From: Verrucomicrobiota bacterium
GTDB lineage: Bacteria > Verrucomicrobiota > Verrucomicrobiia > Verrucomicrobiales > Akkermansiaceae
Direction: 5' to 3'
DNA: 64,000 nucleotides
NCBI GenBank assembly: GCA_026397725.1
Contig: JAPLUI010000165.1
Span: forward strand, 1-64,000
Part shown: in pieces, positions 1-8,726 of the stretch
Numbering within the stretch: the first letter of the stretch is position 1
How the letters are laid out: each line of letters opens with the position of its first letter
The notes under the pieces: model-generated
The model's database searches: none
What the model saw: only the letters and a program-made list of their open reading frames with translations
Told to the model about the DNA's origin: nothing
Program-made: the position numbers and the translations under genes

Positions 1-124
1 AGTGAAGTTCTTGAAGCAGACGACCCCTAACACCATGCCCTTTTCAAACCGCCCGTTTCATACGCTTTTTCAAATCGCCGTCCTCACCTCACCCCGCCCG
101 CCCTACGAAATGAAAAATCCCCCT

Positions 125-1195
125 ATGTCAAGAGATCTGGCGCAACGCATCACCACCGAGCCCATGACCGAACCCTCCCCGCGCCTCCTCCTGATCACCG
201 ACCACCCGGCTGACGCCGATGGCCTCCGCGCCTTGCTGCCAAGCAGCGGGCCGGGGAGCTTCCACCTCGAAGCGGTCTCGCGGCTATCCGAGGCGCTTCC
301 CCTCTTGGAACGTCACCCCGTCGCCTTGATATTGTTAGACCTCGGCTTGCCCGCCAGCATCGGCCTGAGCACTTTCCACCATCTGCGGCAAGCGACACCG
401 GACATCCCGATCATCCTATTGGCCGAGCGCGATGACCAGGAGCTGGCCGTGACCGCAGTGCGGGATGGCGCACAGGACTTTCTCGTCAAGGGACAATTCA
501 ACGAGAGGCTGCTGGGCAGCGCGGTTCGCCACGCCCTGGAACGCGGGGTGATCGAGACGGCGCTGCGGGCAGCGCTGCGCGAGAGGGAGATGCAACTCAA
601 GGAGATCCACCACCGGGTGAAGAACAACCTGCAAATCATGAGCAGCCTGTTGTTCCTGCAAGTCCACAACAGCGAGCATGCCCTCGTCAAAGCCGCGCTG
701 AAGGCCATGCAAAGCCGCATGCTCTCCATGACCTTGATCCACGAGCAGCTCTACCGCTCACCACACCTGGCGACCGTGGACATGGCCGCTTACCTCAGGA
801 GCCTCTGCAAGCAGTTGTGCCATCTGTTGGCCAGCACCCGGAACACCCCCCGCCTCCATCTGGATCTGGCCCCGGTCCAACTGGGAGTCGAGCAGGCCAT
901 CCCCTGCGGCCTGCTCGCCAATGAACTCATCACCAACGCGCTCAGACACGCCTTTCCTCAGGGAGCTGGCGGCGAGTTGCGCATCGCCCTGCAGCACGTC
1001 GATGGTGGCCACATGATACGCCTGTGTGTGGCCGACAACGGCGTGGGCCTGCCACCGGATTTTTCCTTGGCACAGCTCACGTCGCTGGGCTTGGAAGTGG
1101 CCTCCGACCTGGCCCGGCAACTGGGAGGGAGCTTGGAAATCGGGGCTGGTCCCGGCACCGTGGTTGAACTGGTTTTCCCTTCGCCGCATCCATGA
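125..1195 (+). CDS. Receiver domain fused to HisKA_2-type histidine kinase
   Basis: Two-component signalling protein of about 356 residues. A receiver domain comes first: the phospho-acceptor Asp is in LILLDLGLPAS near residue 72 and the conserved Lys in DFLVKG. A HisKA_2 dimerisation and phospho-acceptor segment follows (KEIHHRVKNNLQ, His near residue 162), then a HATPase_c domain with N box (NELITNALRHAFP), G1 box (VADNGVGLPP) and G2 glycines. There is no DNA-binding or membrane segment, so it is probably a soluble relay kinase. The frame stays open to the left edge of the window; ATG codons at 110, 125 and 164 are possible starts and none has a convincing Shine-Dalgarno. The gene converges on the phc-like operon, which suggests but does not prove a shared circuit. 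Family is secure; the start is not. Confidence 0.85.
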   Translation: MSRDLAQRITTEPMTEPSPRLLLITDHPADADGLRALLPSSGPGSFHLEAVSRLSEALPLLERHPVALILLDLGLPASIGLSTFHHLRQATPDIPIILLAERDDQELAVTAVRDGAQDFLVKGQFNERLLGSAVRHALERGVIETALRAALREREMQLKEIHHRVKNNLQIMSSLLFLQVHNSEHALVKAALKAMQSRMLSMTLIHEQLYRSPHLATVDMAAYLRSLCKQLCHLLASTRNTPRLHLDLAPVQLGVEQAIPCGLLANELITNALRHAFPQGAGGELRIALQHVDGGHMIRLCVADNGVGLPPDFSLAQLTSLGLEVASDLARQLGGSLEIGAGPGTVVELVFPSPHP

Positions 1196-1298
1196 ACCCG
1201 CCCCCCGCCGCGATTCCGTCGGAACCATCGTCTGATGAATCCTCCAGGCACGATGATCGTTGGAGACGAGGCGTCCCGGTTCCCGGAGGTGTGCCCGC

Positions 1299-1389
1299 CG
1301 CGAGACGGACCGCGCCTCATGGGACCCCCGCCGCTCTAACGGTTTAGCCACAGCGGGGTGGCGGGCTGCGCCCTTCCCACCGCACTCCA
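1299..1389 (+). repeat. Dispersed intergenic repeat A, copy 1
   Basis: Lies in the 289-base space between two convergent genes, where I see no gene. It starts near GCGAGACGGAC and ends CTTCCCACCGCACTCCAG. About 90 bases align with an inverted copy at 47421-47511, and its end with a shorter copy at 32165-32210. Read on the opposite strand its core encodes peptides of the type ECGGKxxA, which can be mistaken for a protein; I treat it as a non-coding repeat. Confidence 0.7.
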
Positions 1390-1484
1390 GACTTTGGCTC
1401 GCCGTAGGGTCTGGCGGACGGCGCCTACAAGTCACGCTGTCACGGGCTGAAGGCAAACGGCGAGTGGCGGTTCTGAGGTGCCGA

Positions 1485-2546
1485 TCAGAGCAAGCCCAAC
1501 GCTGCGGAAATCAGCAGATCGTCGTCGATCAGCCACTTGGCGGTCTCGGTTCCGGGAGCGGAGGGTGTGGCAGGAGCCGTGGATGGGGAGACGTCGAGGG
1601 TGAGCCCATCGCCGCGGATCCGCCGGATGAGGCCACCGGCATCGTAAACCGCCATGAACGCCGCCAGGACGCGGACGGCCGCCTGGGTGAGGATGGGATC
1701 ATCGTTACGTCCCAGCAGGGCATCGAGCAGGCTGGGCATGGGATCGGCGGTGCCGGCGAGCCGGGAGGCGGCAGCCTCGTGGGTCGCGGTGAGTTCGGCA
1801 ACGCCTGCGGCGGTGAGTTCACCGGCCAGGATGTTGGTGCGGGCCAGCAAGTCGGAGGGTTGCAGGGCCTCCGGCAGGCGGGCTTCCAGCGCCGTGGCCA
1901 GCACGAGTTGGCGGGCATGCAGGCAGGTCCAGTTGGGGCTCCGCAGGTCATCATCGCCGTCAGCACCGGTGCGGCGGCCGGCCACGCCGGTTTGCACAAA
2001 GGTGGCGATGGCTTCGGCGGCGTGCTTGCTGGGGATCCCCGCGCAGACCGGAGCGAGGGCGAAGGCGGCGAGTCGATTGGCAATCAGGACATTGCCCATG
2101 GCCTGCATTTTCGCACTCAGCAGCGCGTCCCGTTCCCGTTTCACGGTAAAGAATTCCATGGCATGGCGCAAGGTGATTTCCAGTTGCGGGATGTCCCAAG
2201 GTTTGGTGAGGTAGCGGAAGATTCCGCCAAGATTGACCGAGCCGATGGCGGCATCCATATCCGAGAAGGCGGTCGAGAGGATTTTGATGATCTCCGGATA
2301 GTCGTCGGCGATTTTGGCGAGGAAGCCGACGCCCGTTTCATTGGGCATGCGCTGGTCGGTCACGATGATGCCGATTTCGCGGGCGTGCTGGCGGAACACC
2401 TCTAGTGCCTCAACTCCATCTTTCGCTTCGAGAATCCGGAACTTCTCGCTGAAGAGGCGGCGGAAATACTTGCGGGTCATGGCTTCGTCATCCACGAACA
2501 GGATGGCGTAGCGTTGATAGTCGTAGTCTTCGGCATTATGGCTCAT
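1485..2546 (-). CDS. PhcQ-like response regulator, receiver plus unknown C-terminal domain
   Basis: 353-residue protein with an N-terminal receiver domain: acidic pair in ILFVDDEAMTRKYF, phospho-acceptor Asp in GIIVTDQRMP near residue 64, and Lys in FRYLTKPWDI. The combination of DQRMP, LSTAFSDMDAAIGSVN and YLTKPWDI is characteristic of the receiver subfamily that includes PhcQ of Ralstonia. Residues after about 140 (roughly 210 residues) match no DNA-binding, HD-GYP or GGDEF domain I can recognise. I chose ATG at 2546 over a GTG at 2555. It is the last gene of an operon, 84 bases after the hybrid kinase, and is probably its phosphotransfer target. The output is unknown. Confidence 0.8.
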   Translation of the reverse strand: MSHNAEDYDYQRYAILFVDDEAMTRKYFRRLFSEKFRILEAKDGVEALEVFRQHAREIGIIVTDQRMPNETGVGFLAKIADDYPEIIKILSTAFSDMDAAIGSVNLGGIFRYLTKPWDIPQLEITLRHAMEFFTVKRERDALLSAKMQAMGNVLIANRLAAFALAPVCAGIPSKHAAEAIATFVQTGVAGRRTGADGDDDLRSPNWTCLHARQLVLATALEARLPEALQPSDLLARTNILAGELTAAGVAELTATHEAAASRLAGTADPMPSLLDALLGRNDDPILTQAAVRVLAAFMAVYDAGGLIRRIRGDGLTLDVSPSTAPATPSAPGTETAKWLIDDDLLISAALGLL

Positions 2547-2630
2547 GGTGGTCACTGGTGGGGAGAGGGACGGGGGCAGATTGAATTTCGATGGAAAATG
2601 CGTGGCGGCGGCAAGCGGATTCAGGCGGAT

Positions 2631-5372
2631 TCAGGCGGATTGGTCGAGAACGGATTCGGCGCGGGGGGCTCGGAGCTGCCGGGTGGCGGAAAGACGAGGC
2701 GGAAAGACGAGGCGGAAACAGGCGAATTCGCCCGGGTGGCTGTCCACCTCGATGAGAGCTTGGTGGGTCAGCAGGATTCGATGGCTGATGGAGAGGCCGA
2801 GGCCCATGCCTTTGCCGACCTCCTTCGAGGTGAAGAAGGGATCGAAGATATTCGGCAGGTGATCGGGCGGGATGCCAATGCCGTTATCGCGGATGATGAC
2901 CTGCCAGCCCCCGTCGGCGGGAGAGATGGCGACGTCAATGCGTCCGGGCTCACCGCCGTCGCTGTGGATGCGGTGTTGGATGGCATCGATGCTGTTCTGG
3001 AAGAAATTGATGAAGACCTGGACGAGTTGGTTGGGATTGCCGCTGATCAGGGCGCGGTCCGGGGTGGTGAGATGGAACCCGATCTCCGTGCCGAACTGAT
3101 GGCTGACCATGCGGTGGGCGCGGGTGACGATTTCCGCGAGGTCGGCATCGCCCGAGATGCTATCGTCGTCGCGGGTGAACTGGCGGAGGTCGATGACGAT
3201 CTGGGAGACCCGTTCGACGCCCTCGCGGATGTCCTTGAGGATGTCGGCGAAATCGGCTTGCTCGCTGGCGGGCAAGGCCTTGGCAAAGGTTGCCAGGGTG
3301 TGGATGCCGGCGCTGGCGTAGTTGAGAGGGTTGTTGATTTCGTGGATGATGCCGGCGCTCATGCGGCCGAGCGAGGAGAGCTTCTCGTTGCGCACCAGCA
3401 GCACTTCGTTTTCCTTGAGCTGTTCGATCGCGGCTTGGAGTTCCGAGTTGAGATTGGCCATTTCGCGCCGGATGCGGCCCATGGCGAGCTGGTTCTCAAG
3501 CCGCAGGGCGAGTTCGGCGGAGGAGAACGGCTTGGTCAGGAAATCGCTCGCGCCCGCCTGGAGGGCCGCGAGTTTCGTTTGTTCGTCGGCCCGCGCGGTG
3601 AGGATGATCACTGCCACGCTGCGGGTGCTGTGGTTTTCCCGGATGCGCCGGCAAACCTCGATGCCATCCATTTCGGGCATCATGTGGTCGAGCAACGCAA
3701 GTTGGGGACGGCGCAGGCGTGCGAGTTCGAGCGCCTCGGCGCCATCGGAGGCCTCAATCACCTCGACGTTGTCCATCTGCATGCGCAGGAACCGGCGGAT
3801 GTCGGGTTCATCATCGGCGATCAACACCAAGGGCCGCGTGCTGCCGGGGAGACCGATGACCGGGCTGGCAAGCTGGCCGCTCGGCTGGGTCGGCAAGGCG
3901 GAGCGGGCGGCCACTTTGCCGGGCATGGATATCGCCGCCTTGCGGTGGAGTTGGGCGATGTTTCTTCCGCCGTCCTGCAGCGGGTCGGGCTCGTCGCTGG
4001 CGGTGGTGGATGGCGTTGCTTCGGGAGCAGATGCTGCCGTCGGCAATTCGATCGTGAACACGGTGCCGCAGCCGAGTTTGCTGTTCACGCTGGCCGCTCC
4101 GCCCATCGCCTCGGTTAGACTGCGGACCAGGGCCAGGCCGATGCCCGCGCCGCGGAACTTCCGGGTGGAGGAGTCGTCCACTTGCCAGAAGCGCTCGAAA
4201 ATGTGCGGCAGGACGTCCGTCGGGATGCCTACGCCGGTATCTTCGACGACGAGCCGCAGGAGTTCGTCAGCGACGGTGACTTTCACCGTGATCGAGCCGC
4301 CGGAGGGAGTGAACTTGATCGCGTTGATGACCAGATTGAGCAGGATCTTGTCGAACTTGTCGCGATCGAGTTGGATGGATTCGTAAGCGGTCTGGCATTC
4401 CCACAGCAGGGCGACGCGGTCCTGTTCGGCAAGGTGGGCGAGCGAGCGCAGCAAGCCATCGGTCAAGGCGGCGATGCGGGTGGGTTGCCGGTTGACGTCG
4501 GCATGGCCGGTGTCGAAACGGACGAGATCGAGCAGGTCGTCGATGAGTTTGAGCAGGCGGAGCCCGTTTTGCTCGAGCATTGCGGTCATCTCATGGATGC
4601 TTGAATCGACGGCTTGGTGACCGAGCACGCTGCTGAGTCGCTCGGTGATGCCCAGCATGATGGTGAGGGGAGTGCGCAGCTCGTGGCTGATGTTGGCGAA
4701 GAAGCGGGTCTTGGCCTCGTCGAGTTCGCTGAGTTGCCGGTTTTTCGATGCGAGCAACTGGTGAGAACTCTCGACCTCGGCGTGCAGGCAGAATTCGCGG
4801 AAGCGCAGCTTTTCATAGAAGTAGCAGCCGACCAAAACAAAGACGGCGGTCACGCCGAGGAAATAACTGTTGTTGAAGAGCACGGTGCGATCCAGGGGAC
4901 GCGGCGCGAGGATCACGCTGGTGGCGTAGGCCAGGAAACAGGCGGCAATGACCACCAGCGAATTTACAAACGTCCACCGCAGGACCAGCGACATCCCTAC
5001 CAGGATCAGATTGAGCCCGGCATAGTACACGGAATTGCCGCCGCCGGTGCGTGCAATCATCGCACAGATCCCGATCATGGGCAGGAGGGCGGCGCTTACC
5101 GAGGCGAAGTAGCAGATCCTCGGTCCGGGGGCCTCGCCAAGGAACAGGAAAATGCAGCCCAGCAGCACCGTGCAGACCAGCCGGATCTGCAGGAAGAGCC
5201 ACCCGTGCTCGGGGAAGACGATCCAGTCCAACGAGTAGCCGAGCAACATGAAGAGGCTCCCCAAGGCCAGGGCATGCTTCACATTGGCCACCGCCAGATG
5301 ATCTTCATAATGACGGAAGGCCTGCAACAATGCCGGATCTTCAGTCCGTGCGATGAACGGGATTTCAGCCAT
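2631..5372 (-). CDS. PhcS-PhcR-like membrane hybrid kinase (HK-REC-HK)
   Basis: About 913 residues. Order: roughly six membrane segments (residues 35-185), a HisKA domain (FFANISHELRTPL, His near 230), HATPase_c (DTGVGIP, GAGIGLAL), a receiver domain (IADDEPD, phospho-acceptor Asp in ALLDHMMPEMDG near 562, LTKPF), then a second HisKA (SAGIIHEINNPLN, His near 677) and a second HATPase_c (DNGIGIPP, GMGLGLSI). A kinase-receiver-kinase chain is unusual. It equals Ralstonia PhcS (membrane sensor kinase) joined to PhcR (receiver with a C-terminal kinase). The start is ATG at 5372, overlapping the methyltransferase stop by 8 bases; a TTG at 5390 is the alternative. The overlap implies translational coupling. 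Sensor input is inferred to be a fatty-acid methyl ester by analogy only. Confidence 0.85.
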   Translation of the reverse strand: MAEIPFIARTEDPALLQAFRHYEDHLAVANVKHALALGSLFMLLGYSLDWIVFPEHGWLFLQIRLVCTVLLGCIFLFLGEAPGPRICYFASVSAALLPMIGICAMIARTGGGNSVYYAGLNLILVGMSLVLRWTFVNSLVVIAACFLAYATSVILAPRPLDRTVLFNNSYFLGVTAVFVLVGCYFYEKLRFREFCLHAEVESSHQLLASKNRQLSELDEAKTRFFANISHELRTPLTIMLGITERLSSVLGHQAVDSSIHEMTAMLEQNGLRLLKLIDDLLDLVRFDTGHADVNRQPTRIAALTDGLLRSLAHLAEQDRVALLWECQTAYESIQLDRDKFDKILLNLVINAIKFTPSGGSITVKVTVADELLRLVVEDTGVGIPTDVLPHIFERFWQVDDSSTRKFRGAGIGLALVRSLTEAMGGAASVNSKLGCGTVFTIELPTAASAPEATPSTTASDEPDPLQDGGRNIAQLHRKAAISMPGKVAARSALPTQPSGQLASPVIGLPGSTRPLVLIADDEPDIRRFLRMQMDNVEVIEASDGAEALELARLRRPQLALLDHMMPEMDGIEVCRRIRENHSTRSVAVIILTARADEQTKLAALQAGASDFLTKPFSSAELALRLENQLAMGRIRREMANLNSELQAAIEQLKENEVLLVRNEKLSSLGRMSAGIIHEINNPLNYASAGIHTLATFAKALPASEQADFADILKDIREGVERVSQIVIDLRQFTRDDDSISGDADLAEIVTRAHRMVSHQFGTEIGFHLTTPDRALISGNPNQLVQVFINFFQNSIDAIQHRIHSDGGEPGRIDVAISPADGGWQVIIRDNGIGIPPDHLPNIFDPFFTSKEVGKGMGLGLSISHRILLTHQALIEVDSHPGEFACFRLVFPPRLSATRQLRAPRAESVLDQSA

Positions 5373-6804
5373 TTTCGAGTTCGATTTCAAGGAACAGGTT
5401 CACGTCGGTTGCGTCCGCCAGGATCCGGGTGCTTCTGACGGGCACTTTTTCCGGAATCAAATCCTCCATTTCCCGCCGCCCGCGATAGATCAGGTTCCAC
5501 TCCACCAGATATTCCATCCAGGCCTTGCTGGGATTGCTGTCGGAGACGTTGGTAACGATGACCAACCCGCCCGGCTTGGCCATGGTGCAGAACAATTCGA
5601 CCAGGCGCTTGCAGACCCGCTGCGAAAGGTAATCGAACAAGCCCGCGCAATAGACGATGTCATAGCCGGTGAACTCGTCCTCACCGCCCTGGGTCGCGGC
5701 ACGCAGCAGTTGATGGACCGAGCGCTGGAAGTAAGTGACCTTGGTTTCCCGCCCACCGCTCATCCGCGCATCCTGGATCCGTCCGCGCGTGTAGTCGAGC
5801 GTCTCCGCGTTGAAATCGAGCAGATCGATTTCCGCCAGGTCGCTTTCCTCGCATTCGCGCAGGAAGCGTTGGACTTCCACGGCGGGGCCGCAGGCGAGGT
5901 TGAAAATGCGGGTTTTTCCCATGGTGACGCGGTGGGCGCACTCGGTGCGGAGTTTTTCCAGCAGGTAATCAATCCGGTTGCGGTGGGCGAGCACGGGAGC
6001 GGTATTGAGCAGGGCGAAGTTCAGCAGTTTGGCAAAGGCGGAGGAGCCCTCGTAGGGGTTGCGCAACATCATGTTGACCATTTCATAGTCCCCCGCATAG
6101 CCAAGCGGCTTGGTGTAGCTGCGGAACAGGAACGGCGAGCACAGCATGATGGGATGCAGTTCACGGCGAGCGTAGGACTTGTGGACCGCAACTTCACCGG
6201 CCTCCACCTCGGCGACCACCTCCTCAAACCGTTGCATGGCCGGCAGCACTTCGGCCACCACGTTGGATTGCACGCCTGCAAAAATCTCCTGTTCGAGGTC
6301 ATCCCGGCGGCGGGTGACGGTGGTGCGGATGCCAACGTCCACCGCAGTCAGCCAGTGCTGGATGCCGGCCAGCATGCTGGCCATGTTGGAAACCACCAGC
6401 TTGAAGGGAGTCTGCACCTGGTTGGCGGATTTCCACTCGTGCATGAAGTTGGCAAACTGGTCGGCCAGATCACCCCCCCCGGGGCCCGCCGCGCCGCTTT
6501 GGCCCGCGATGCTCGAGAGAAAATCGACTTCCACCCAGCCTTCGTCGAGCATCGCCTCGCAGACCAGCACGATGCCGGTGTTGAGCAGGTTGCTGACCAC
6601 CGCCTTGCCGTGATAGAGCAGCCGCCGCGAGGCCATGATCCGGAAATCCGACAGGACCTCGGACAACTGAAGGATGCTGTAGGGATTATAGACTTCGAAG
6701 ACGACGGAATACCGTTTGATTCGAAGCAGGTTCGCAGTCATTTGCGTGCCCTGGCTGTTCCGGCACGTGATGACGCTTTGGGATGATTCGCTGGTTAAAT
6801 CCAT
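5365..6804 (-). CDS. PhcB-like SAM-dependent methyltransferase
   Basis: 479 residues, first gene of the operon. The C-terminal half is a class I methyltransferase: motif I FNLACGPAVE near 301-310, acidic Asp in EIDLLDFN near 330, and DIVYCAGLFDYL as the motif IV region. Upstream of it, KPLGYAGDYEMV and NTAPVLAHRNRIDYL are hallmarks I associate with the PhcB (3-hydroxy fatty-acid methyl ester synthase) family. The N-terminal ~95 residues look like a beta-rich PilZ-like domain (NTGIVLVCE), which is tentative. Known PhcB methylates a 3-hydroxy fatty acid to make a diffusible autoinducer; that role here is inference from family plus gene order. A run of eight G residues codes PGGGD near residue 110 and could slip. 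The 189 bases upstream hold an AT-rich stretch (about 6865-6885) that may contain the promoter. Confidence 0.78.
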   Translation of the reverse strand: MDLTSESSQSVITCRNSQGTQMTANLLRIKRYSVVFEVYNPYSILQLSEVLSDFRIMASRRLLYHGKAVVSNLLNTGIVLVCEAMLDEGWVEVDFLSSIAGQSGAAGPGGGDLADQFANFMHEWKSANQVQTPFKLVVSNMASMLAGIQHWLTAVDVGIRTTVTRRRDDLEQEIFAGVQSNVVAEVLPAMQRFEEVVAEVEAGEVAVHKSYARRELHPIMLCSPFLFRSYTKPLGYAGDYEMVNMMLRNPYEGSSAFAKLLNFALLNTAPVLAHRNRIDYLLEKLRTECAHRVTMGKTRIFNLACGPAVEVQRFLRECEESDLAEIDLLDFNAETLDYTRGRIQDARMSGGRETKVTYFQRSVHQLLRAATQGGEDEFTGYDIVYCAGLFDYLSQRVCKRLVELFCTMAKPGGLVIVTNVSDSNPSKAWMEYLVEWNLIYRGRREMEDLIPEKVPVRSTRILADATDVNLFLEIELENG

Positions 6805-6993
6805 ATTCGCCGCTCAATGAAGGCTGGCGAAGGATGGCAGGTCCGCACCTAACCGCAAGCCGTAATCGAAATTTTTTTAGATGCGTTGACTGACCTGATT
6901 TCGGGTGAGGGGATGCTGGGGTCGGCAACCGGGCGGGGTGCTGCAACAATTCGCCGCCGGGGCCCCATGCCGGACCGGTGAGAACCTGCCAAA

Positions 6994-7632
6994 CTAACGG
7001 AGGCCCCGGGCGCGGGCCTTGGCCTGGGCGATGAGTTCGGCGAGTTCGGCGGACCCCCGGTTGCGTGCGAACGATTCGGAATCCTCGCCGTCCACATCGG
7101 CTGCCGCCGGGTTGGCCCCGGAGGCCAGGAGGATGCGTGCCACTCCGGCGTGTCCTTCCGCCGCCGCAAACATCAGGGGGGTCCAATGCTCCTCGCTGTC
7201 GGCGAGGTTCACGTCGGCCCCGCGCTTGAGCAACATGGCCACCGTCACGTCATGCGGACCGCTGCACGCATACATCAACGCCGTGCGTCCGGTCGGGTCA
7301 CGGGTGTCGATCCGTGCCCCGGCATCCAGCAAGCGCACGGCCACCTCGGTGTGGCCGTTGAAGGCCGCGAACATCAGGGCGGTGCGGCCGTCCGGGTTGC
7401 TGCGGTTCGCCGCATCCGGTTCCGCCAGTGATTGTTGCAGCGCGGCCAGATCGCCATCCAGCGCGGCCGTGAAAAACGCTTCCCCGCTGACCGGCCCGGA
7501 TGGGACGGGCACCGCCGCCGCCGCAGGGGCCGCCACCGCAGGGACGGCTGCGGCGGGCGGCTTGGGCTCACGGCGGCATGCGAGCATGCCAAGAATGGCG
7601 GCGAGGACCATGAGGCAGCGCGGGATGGGCAT
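6994..7632 (-). CDS. Ankyrin-repeat lipoprotein
   Basis: 212 residues. The chosen ATG gives a lipoprotein signal (MPIPRCLMVLAAILGMLAC, Cys at 19 as the lipobox Cys); the frame is open further upstream but those residues look non-native. A Pro/Ala-rich linker (about 25-50) leads to at least four ankyrin repeats recognisable by DGRTALMFAAFNGHTEVA, GRTALMYACSG, HWTPLMFAAAEGHAGVA and related units. It is probably a cell-envelope protein-protein interaction module with no enzymatic residues visible. It sits alone between the phc-like operon and the transporter gene, on the same strand. Confidence 0.85.
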   Translation of the reverse strand: MPIPRCLMVLAAILGMLACRREPKPPAAAVPAVAAPAAAAVPVPSGPVSGEAFFTAALDGDLAALQQSLAEPDAANRSNPDGRTALMFAAFNGHTEVAVRLLDAGARIDTRDPTGRTALMYACSGPHDVTVAMLLKRGADVNLADSEEHWTPLMFAAAEGHAGVARILLASGANPAAADVDGEDSESFARNRGSAELAELIAQAKARARGLR

Positions 7633-7786
7633 GGCGGTGGACGAAGTGATGGGAGCCTCCGGCGAGGAGGTCGCGCGGAAGATGAGCACATGCACCCACC
7701 GCCACGCAAGCACCAAGTATGGCGTCGGCATCCTCGGCATGGCGCAGATGCCGAAAGCCTGACTGTCCAGAGGGTTGGGGCGATGC

Positions 7787-8713
7787 TCAGCGCACCAGCG
7801 TCAAGGCCACGACTCCGCCCACCGCCAGGGCTCCGCCGAGCAAGGTGCGCGGGGTGATCTTGTCGCCTTCGAGATAGTGCGCAAAGGGCATGACCACCAG
7901 CGGCGTGGTGGCCACGATGGGCAGCACCACGCTGGTCGGCGCGGCCGACAGTGCCCACTGGTAACAGGTCACGCCCAGTGCGGGCCCGCACAGGCCGTTG
8001 GCGATGACCAGCGGCCAGGCCCGCGGCCAGTTGGCGGGGCGTGCCTCCGGGCCGGGTTGGTGCGCGAGTTTCAGATAGAGCACGAACCCGCCGGAGACTA
8101 ACAGCCCGCCGAGCAGTCGTTGATAGGCGGCGTTGACGCCGCCGTTCACGCCGGCGATTACAAAGTCCTGCGCGGCGGCAACGGCATAGGCCTTGCGGCT
8201 CAGCACCGCGCCCCAGGCCTGGCACCAGGCGGCGAGCAGCCCGCACAAGCAGCCGACCAGCAAGCCGTGGGTTGGACCCGCCTCTTCCCGGCCCGGCATC
8301 AACGCGACGCCCACCCCCGCCAGGATGAGCGCCCCGAAGAACGCCTGCCCGCTGCTCGGCACCGTTCCCAACCACGCCCATTCGGTGAGTGCGGCGATCG
8401 GGGCCGCGAGGCATTGCACCAGCACCATCGTCCGCCGCGTGCCAATCCGCGGGTAGGCTTGAAACAGCGCGAGGTCGCCAATGCCAAACCCGATGCAACC
8501 GCTCACGAACAACAGTGGGAAGGCCGGCCCGCCGATCCCGAAACCAAAGCCGTGCGCGTAGGCACCCACCACCGCCGCCGCCAGCACCAGCCGCACCAGA
8601 TTTGCCATCGAGCCGGGCAGGTGCCTCGACAGTCGCTGCCCGCTCAGGGCGGAAAGCGAAAACAACAGCGTGGTCAGGATGGCAGCAAACATGCGGGCCG
8701 CCAGTGTGTTCAA
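7787..8713 (-). CDS. EamA/DMT-family transporter
   Basis: 308 residues, almost entirely hydrophobic, with about ten predicted membrane segments arranged as two EamA-type halves. The first half ends near GVALMPG (about residue 145), and the second contains CYQWALSAAPTSVVLPIVATTP followed by GALAVGGVVALTLVR, typical of drug/metabolite transporters. The substrate cannot be read from sequence. The start is 13 bases after the menE stop, so it is probably cotranscribed with menE and menC. Confidence 0.85.
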   Translation of the reverse strand: MNTLAARMFAAILTTLLFSLSALSGQRLSRHLPGSMANLVRLVLAAAVVGAYAHGFGFGIGGPAFPLLFVSGCIGFGIGDLALFQAYPRIGTRRTMVLVQCLAAPIAALTEWAWLGTVPSSGQAFFGALILAGVGVALMPGREEAGPTHGLLVGCLCGLLAAWCQAWGAVLSRKAYAVAAAQDFVIAGVNGGVNAAYQRLLGGLLVSGGFVLYLKLAHQPGPEARPANWPRAWPLVIANGLCGPALGVTCYQWALSAAPTSVVLPIVATTPLVVMPFAHYLEGDKITPRTLLGGALAVGGVVALTLVR

Positions 8714-8726
8714 GCTGCGGGCGGTG

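Noticed and set aside
1260..2405. Long plus-strand open frame opposite the PhcQ-like gene
   Set aside because: Gly/Asp-rich shadow of a clear minus-strand receiver protein; no family motif.
2514..4118. 534-codon plus-strand open frame
   Set aside because: Antisense of the hybrid kinase, with composition typical of shadow frames in GC-rich DNA.
5353..6786. 477-codon plus-strand frame
   Set aside because: Antisense of the methyltransferase gene; no recognisable domain.
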